Assembly: GCA_013298595.1 (NCBI GenBank)
Contig: JAAFIG010000015.1
Location: 1 to 64,000 of the forward strand
Origin: Deinococcales bacterium
GTDB lineage: Bacteria > Deinococcota > Deinococci > Deinococcales > JAAFIG01
Length of the DNA stretch: 64,000 bases
Direction of reading: 5' to 3'
The notes below the pieces were generated by a model, which saw only the letters and a list, made by a program, of their open reading frames with translations, was not told the origin of the DNA and did not search any database. Positions 60,061 to 64,000 of the stretch are shown piece after piece. Positions within the stretch are counted from its first letter, which is position 1. Each line of letters begins with the position of its first letter. The position numbers were made by a program, and so were the translations under genes.

Positions 60061-60098
60061 GGAACGTTTCTCGAGTGTTCAGGCTCGAGAAACGTTCC
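60061..60098. repeat. 15-bp-stem hairpin built around CTCGAG, downstream of the dehalogenase-like gene
   Basis: GGAACGTTTCTCGAG (60061-60075), loop TGTTCAGG, CTCGAGAAACGTTCC (60084-60098): a perfect stem with CTCGAG at the loop-proximal end. The same loop design recurs at 61321-61350. On the minus strand it lies just beyond the dehalogenase-like stop and could end that transcript. Confidence 0.8.
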
Positions 60099-60124
60099 GT
60101 TGTTCGTTTGAATCCAGTGCCGGT

Positions 60125-61291
60125 TCAGAGTGGATTCTTGGCGATAAACTTGTTGATTCGCTCCGCGATTGCTTTGCCCTTGTCGTCTTGCAGGTAGTGG
60201 CTTGCGTCTGGGAAGCGGTGGTGGTCCTGGCCGCGTGCGCCAGGAATGTTCTTCTGGTATCCCTGTTCTATCGCAGGGTCCAATCCGAGTTCGTTGGCTC
60301 CGAAGATAGTCATGAACGGCTTGTTGTAGCGTGTCAGCCCTTCCATCACCGGTTTGTACAGGCCCACGGTCTGATTGAGCAAGCTCGGGAAGGTGCGCGG
60401 AGCCGCCATCAGGGTTCGGCTGGGGAACGGGGCATCGTAGGCCGCTTTTTGATCAGGTGTCAGCGGTCTGTAGGTGTTGGCCTCGAGCATGATGGAAGGC
60501 TTGAAGTCCTCGGCGTACATGGCATAGGCGACCCAATCGGCGAAAGGATCGGACGCACCATCTCCACTGCCTGCTGGTAGAGGAACCAAGGATTTGCCTT
60601 GTGCATCGTAGAAATCGGGTTGCTGCGGAGGAATCGAGCCGAGAAGCTTGCCAAACGAGGCGACGGTAGCGTTGATGTCCGTCGGTGTCGCGTAGGGTTT
60701 GTCGATGTTGGGAAACCCGCCGTTTCCGAGAATGATGCGGTCAAAGGTGTCCGGTTGCTTGCTGGCAATGTACAGACCGAGAACGCTGCCCCAGTCCTGC
60801 ATAAAAACGGTCAGTTTCTTCAGTTCGAGCCACTGGACGAACGTGCTCAAGCGGTTGGCGTGGTTCTGGAAGCTGTGGTACTTGAGGTCAACAGGTTTGT
60901 CAGATCGACCCATGCCGAGGTGGTCCATGGCGATCACGCGATGACCACCTTTGACCAATTCTGGAATCATGTAGCGGTACAGGTACGACCACGACGGCTG
61001 TCCGTGGAGCAACAAAACGGGTTGACCATTGGCTGGGCCAATGTCGTAGTACGCCTGTCGCAAACCGTCGATCTCGAGGTATTTGACCTCGTAATTCCAG
61101 TCGGGAAGGTTCTGGAAGCAAGCGTCCGGTGTGCGCACGAACGCAACACCTTGGCTGCTGGTGAGGGCTTCTGGTGTCGCCAAGCACGCTTGGCTGGCCC
61201 GTGTCGGCGCGGTCGCCTGCGGCATGCAGGAGGTCAGGGCAAAACTTCCGAGTGCGGTCAGGGTGAGGGCGGTAAACCATTTGTGTGTCAT
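60125..61291 (-). CDS. Dehalogenase-like alpha/beta hydrolase, lipoprotein
   Basis: 388 aa. Signal peptide with lipobox (TALGSFALTSC), so a surface-exposed lipoprotein. Catalytic layout as in haloalkane dehalogenases: LLLHGQPSWSYLYRYMIPEL, Asp nucleophile in VFMQDWGSVLGLYIASKQPD, TIFGANELGLDPAI with a possible acid, and His in FPDASHYLQDDKGKA. The N-terminal 60 residues have two Cys outside the fold. Relative of the intracellular enzyme at 33188-34096 by the same motifs. SD AAGGAG. Confidence 0.85.
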   Translation of the reverse strand: MTHKWFTALTLTALGSFALTSCMPQATAPTRASQACLATPEALTSSQGVAFVRTPDACFQNLPDWNYEVKYLEIDGLRQAYYDIGPANGQPVLLLHGQPSWSYLYRYMIPELVKGGHRVIAMDHLGMGRSDKPVDLKYHSFQNHANRLSTFVQWLELKKLTVFMQDWGSVLGLYIASKQPDTFDRIILGNGGFPNIDKPYATPTDINATVASFGKLLGSIPPQQPDFYDAQGKSLVPLPAGSGDGASDPFADWVAYAMYAEDFKPSIMLEANTYRPLTPDQKAAYDAPFPSRTLMAAPRTFPSLLNQTVGLYKPVMEGLTRYNKPFMTIFGANELGLDPAIEQGYQKNIPGARGQDHHRFPDASHYLQDDKGKAIAERINKFIAKNPL

Positions 61292-61320
61292 TGCAATCTC
61301 CTTGGGGTGTGTTTGAGAGC

Positions 61321-61350
61321 GGTTCCTCGAGTGTTGAGGCTCGAGGAACC
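61321..61350. repeat. 11-bp-stem hairpin built around CTCGAG, upstream of the dehalogenase-like gene
   Basis: GGTTCCTCGAG (61321-61331), loop TGTTGAGG, CTCGAGGAACC (61340-61350), followed by TTTTA on the plus strand. It shares the loop pattern TGTT(C/G)AGG with the hairpin at 60061 but has a different outer stem. Confidence 0.8.
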
Positions 61351-61381
61351 TTTTACGTGTGGTCTTTGACTCGAGGTGTGA

Positions 61382-62647
61382 TCAGTCTTTTTTGACGTTG
61401 GCCATCAGAATCCCGAGGCACATTTCGTCGGTGGTGGCTTCTGCCCACATCACATATTTTGGTGTTGTTTGCACATCGCCAATAATTGGTTGGTTTTCAA
61501 CCGAGTTATCAAAAACACAGGTAGTACGAATCACGTCGTTTGGTTTTAGTGCTACAGGGGTTCTAAACCAATAGTTGCCTTGCCAGTGGTAATCCCATTT
61601 TGGGATGTCTATCAGGATTTTAGCATCGTTAGTGTCTGGGTTTAATTCGATCTTAATGCTTTTTGCGAGTAAGTGCATATGCCCACCAATCGAGTACAAC
61701 GTGGTATCGGTTCGTACTCGTTGATCGCAACTGTTCACCACTTTGCTGGCATCACCTACACCTTTTTGGTACTGAGCTGCCGTCTGACCACAGGTTTGCA
61801 ACATGCCATTTGGCAAAAACGAACCTGCCAACACACCCGCTCGAGCCACATTTTCACGCAATGTATTTTCTCGAGTACATGCCACTGTTTTGATAGTATC
61901 TGGACAAGCAATTTCGACAGGGGCAAATTGCAACATAGACTGAATTGGGGTCAGTTGCTTGCCTTCAGCTGCGATGTTGACTTTAACCATTGAACGATCC
62001 GAACCCAAGCCGTTATTGAGGTTATAATGCACTTCCATGACTATCAATGAACCCTTAGGCATGGGGTTACCAATACCATCTGGGAAGTGACCATCGCCTG
62101 CTCCAGGAACCCAAACACTGAGCCAGTTACCACCAGCCGCGCCATTTTGTGGATTATCAGACATTAACCCAGGACCACCAAAACAATCCCAGCCTTTGCC
62201 GTTGGTGGCTTTATCTTGGGCTAATACCGCAGGAACTTGGTTAGGTTCGATTTTATAAAGTATTGCATGATGAACAATTTTTCGATTACCCGGAATAATC
62301 TCGACACCTGTCACCATGACATCACGTTTGAAATCTGGTTTTAGGACAAAACAATGGTATACATCATTAGATTTTGAATTATCAGGTGTGAACGGCGCAT
62401 CCGAAACCTCGAGATTGATTGTTTCATCATCACTTGCTGCATAGGCATTCGATAATCCTATTGGAAAATCCGAAACAGCTGTGCCAAACTGCCCTTGTCC
62501 TCGGTGATGATCTTGTGCAATTCGAGCCGCCTCGAGATTCAAATTGATTTGCGAGCTTTGCAGCAAAAAAGCCACTCCTGTTACTACCAAAGCTGTAACA
62601 CTTAAACCTCTGACCCAACGCCAAATTTGTTGTTGAACTTTTTTCAT
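61382..62647 (-). CDS. Copper type II ascorbate-dependent monooxygenase-like protein (PHM/DBH family)
   Basis: 421 aa with an N-terminal membrane or signal segment (GLSVTALVVTGVAFLLQSSQ). Copper ligands of peptidylglycine hydroxylating monooxygenases can be read: the first site His-His in GNRKIVHHAILYKIEP with a further His in VMEVHYNLNNGLG; the second site His-x-His in IGGHMHLLAKSIKI and Met in ATTDEMCLGILM. Four Cys (about 264-330) probably form disulfides. Such bacterial enzymes hydroxylate C-H bonds using oxygen and a reductant. ATG 62647 is preceded by GAGG, 9 bp after the cytochrome gene. Confidence 0.85.
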   Translation of the reverse strand: MKKVQQQIWRWVRGLSVTALVVTGVAFLLQSSQINLNLEAARIAQDHHRGQGQFGTAVSDFPIGLSNAYAASDDETINLEVSDAPFTPDNSKSNDVYHCFVLKPDFKRDVMVTGVEIIPGNRKIVHHAILYKIEPNQVPAVLAQDKATNGKGWDCFGGPGLMSDNPQNGAAGGNWLSVWVPGAGDGHFPDGIGNPMPKGSLIVMEVHYNLNNGLGSDRSMVKVNIAAEGKQLTPIQSMLQFAPVEIACPDTIKTVACTRENTLRENVARAGVLAGSFLPNGMLQTCGQTAAQYQKGVGDASKVVNSCDQRVRTDTTLYSIGGHMHLLAKSIKIELNPDTNDAKILIDIPKWDYHWQGNYWFRTPVALKPNDVIRTTCVFDNSVENQPIIGDVQTTPKYVMWAEATTDEMCLGILMANVKKD

Positions 62648-62655
62648 AATAAACC

Positions 62656-63030
62656 TCATTTCCTTGGTGGTTTACCGAGCGGCGCTTTGGCTTTTGCCCA
62701 ATCCTCGAGCACTTTTTTCGAGGCAATACCTAAACGACGTTCGTTAAGAAACGGTTGTGATTCACGACTTGGTGGGAATGGCGGCATATACTCTTCTCGA
62801 GTGACCTCAGCAATCCGATTTGCCCTTGCCACTGCTTCTTTAGGGTTGTCTAAGGCAAAAGGCGCAATCCCGCCAGCCACATGACAAGAAACACAATTTT
62901 TCTCGAGAATCGGTTGTACATCTACGTAATACGTAGGAATGTACCCACTCTGAGCTTGTCCAAATGTGTTTAACACACCTAGCGTCAGTAGACTGGTTGT
63001 TGCTAAAAGATACATCAGTGGTTTTTTCAT
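62656..63030 (-). CDS. Exported c-type cytochrome
   Basis: 124 aa. Signal peptide (MYLLATTSLLTLGVLNTFGQ, cleaved before AQS), heme motif KNCVSCHVAGGIAPF (C-x-x-C-H) and a probable axial Met in EEYMPPFPPSRESQPF. The layout matches the short cytochrome domain that accompanies DBH/PHM-like copper monooxygenases in Proteobacteria and others. It starts the two-gene operon and probably delivers electrons to the copper enzyme (inference). Confidence 0.88.
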   Translation of the reverse strand: MKKPLMYLLATTSLLTLGVLNTFGQAQSGYIPTYYVDVQPILEKNCVSCHVAGGIAPFALDNPKEAVARANRIAEVTREEYMPPFPPSRESQPFLNERRLGIASKKVLEDWAKAKAPLGKPPRK

Positions 63031-63107
63031 AGTTTGTTTCCTTTTCGTGTTGTTATAGCCATCATAATTTATAAATAATTGGTTAGTTATTATTTAAGCT
63101 AAAAAAA

Positions 63108-63698
63108 TCATTCCTCCTTTCCATTTGGTTCTAACCCACACCAAAAAACCATAATAAAATCCTCGAGAAAGCCATCTGTACCAAAATTTCCCGAGACCGA
63201 CTGCGTGGCTTGGCTCATCGCAAAACCAGCCGCCGTGTGCATCAGCGTTAAAGCAGGGATGGTTGGATCACCACGCACAATCCGACCCAAAGCCATTTCA
63301 CGGGCTAAATAAGCAGTTAAAGCTGCAAAATCATTCTCGACAGGCGGAGGCAACGGAAACCCAGATTGTTGCCGTGCCGACATCAGTAACATCATGCCAG
63401 GTAGAATCTCGGCAATATACTCACCAATTCGTCGTGCAATCCGCAGCAAATCGGCTTTGGGGTCGCCATGTCCGATGCTAGAGGCAAGTTCAGCCGTCCA
63501 GACAGGTTGACGCGGTGGCAAGGACAACGCCGCAAAAAATAAATCTTCCTTGGTGGCATAGTGCTTAAAAATACTGGCACTCGAGATACCAGCTCGTTTA
63601 GCCACATCCACCGCCGTGGCATTCACGCCCAACTCGAGAAAAACTTCGCGAGCTGCCATAAGAATTTGGGGTTTGGAAATGGTGGCGGTACGTCCCAT
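63108..63698 (-). CDS. TetR family regulator
   Basis: 196 aa. HTH block at the N-terminus: ISKPQILMAAREVFLELGVN, ATAVDVAKRAGISSASIFKH, YATKEDLFFAALSL. The C-terminal effector part is helical (GEYIAEILPGMMLLMSARQQ). It sits upstream of the cytochrome-copper monooxygenase operon in the same direction, 77 bp apart, and may control it. TACTAT lies 6 nt before the ATG. Confidence 0.92.
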   Translation of the reverse strand: MGRTATISKPQILMAAREVFLELGVNATAVDVAKRAGISSASIFKHYATKEDLFFAALSLPPRQPVWTAELASSIGHGDPKADLLRIARRIGEYIAEILPGMMLLMSARQQSGFPLPPPVENDFAALTAYLAREMALGRIVRGDPTIPALTLMHTAAGFAMSQATQSVSGNFGTDGFLEDFIMVFWCGLEPNGKEE

Positions 63699-63704
63699 GA
63701 ATCA

Positions 63705-63710
63705 ATAGTA
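63705..63710 (-). promoter_or_regulatory. Leaderless -10 box (TACTAT) for the TetR gene
   Basis: TACTAT on the minus strand, 6 nt before ATG 63698. Confidence 0.45.
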
Positions 63711-63990
63711 ACTGGCTAGTTTTTAATTGTCAAGCTGGGTTATCACACCAAACACCCAAGAATGTTGGAAAATTACAAAGTGAAGAAATCAAGAATATAC
63801 ACTCCACTGACACCAATACTGTTACAGACGAACCTAATCCACTAAAGATAGAAATGTCAAACCTCAAGATAATTTTGTGCCAACCATGTAAGAACAAATA
63901 ATTACACTAAGAGCTACAAAACCCGAGGTAGTTTTAACCATACAATGCTCTGCCACAAAACATCTGAAGCACTCAAACCAGGAGTTCACT

Positions 63991-64000
63991 ATGCAAAAAC
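63991..64000 (+). CDS. Start of a gene cut by the right window edge
   Basis: ATG at 63991 (Met-Gln-Lys...) preceded by CCAGGAG at 7-nt spacing, a good Shine-Dalgarno. Only three codons are visible, so nothing can be said of the product. The 292 bp before it hold no gene I can support. Confidence 0.5.

Noticed and set aside
60599-61369. Plus-strand frame of 256 codons opposite the dehalogenase-like gene
   Set aside because: It is antisense to a gene with a clear catalytic layout and has no recognisable protein features.

Overview
The window reads as one continuous chromosomal segment of a free-living bacterium, most probably a member of the Deinococcota (inference). Three observations point there. 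About 26 genes start 5-9 nt after a TAnnnT box, the leaderless-promoter layout described for Deinococcus. There is a multi-MshEN (GspE N-terminal) protein without an ATPase domain. The house-keeping set (RNase J, DeaD, RsmA, Hpt, DHODH-2, UppS) also fits. Base composition is moderate, lower than in most known Deinococcus, except for a G+C-richer block at about 56585-61350. The palindrome CTCGAG is extraordinarily frequent on both strands, inside and outside genes, and acts as a compositional watermark of this genome.

Layout. 1-16853: RNase J (cut by the left edge), a polyamine-binding protein, a YjdF gene behind a structured leader, a MarR-controlled SRPBCC/MarR/EVE/GNAT operon, ZapE, MoxR + DUF58, PyrD, DeaD, a RelE-type toxin-antitoxin pair, a putative PD-(D/E)xK nuclease, NanE, Hpt and carbonic anhydrase. 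16850-20126: a C39-like peptidase, an MFS permease and a GNAT protein. 20297-25482: the first DUF4157 effector with a small partner. 25595-37898: UppS/DgkA, an aldo/keto reductase, the MshEN protein, a ureide pair (HIU hydrolase, M20 amidohydrolase), a sirtuin, a haloalkane dehalogenase, a two-gene ABC exporter, a DUF1266 protein and a winged-helix regulator. 38492-39694: a lipoprotein glycosidase. 39679-48429: the second effector locus. 48477-55559: a glutamate-receptor-like channel, TetR + SDR, phosphofructokinase-RsmA, DeoD, a Ca2+/H+ exchanger and tRNA-Val. 55977-61350: a frameshifted pseudogene and the G+C-richer block (DHA2 exporter, cytochrome P450, dehalogenase-like lipoprotein, plus a P450 remnant). 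61382-63698: a PHM-like copper monooxygenase with a c-type cytochrome, and a TetR regulator.

The most interesting system is the 39679-48429 locus with its satellite at 20297-25482. Two large proteins share an N-terminal DUF4157 (eCIS core) region with an HExxH motif but have unrelated C-termini. At the second locus the full-length effector ends in an HNH nuclease motif and is followed by a SUKH-type immunity gene. Next come a displaced tip (the same linker as the effector, but a different, Tox-REase-7-like nuclease domain), its own putative immunity gene, and a further linker remnant. A divergent eCIS-type AAA+ ATPase lies on the other side. This looks like an Rhs/CdiA-style toxin-cassette array built on an eCIS effector. 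Linker and N-terminal coding DNA carry CTCGAG, while toxin tips and both nuclease-locus immunity genes almost lack it, which suggests recently imported tips on a resident scaffold. No sheath, tube or baseplate genes are in the window.
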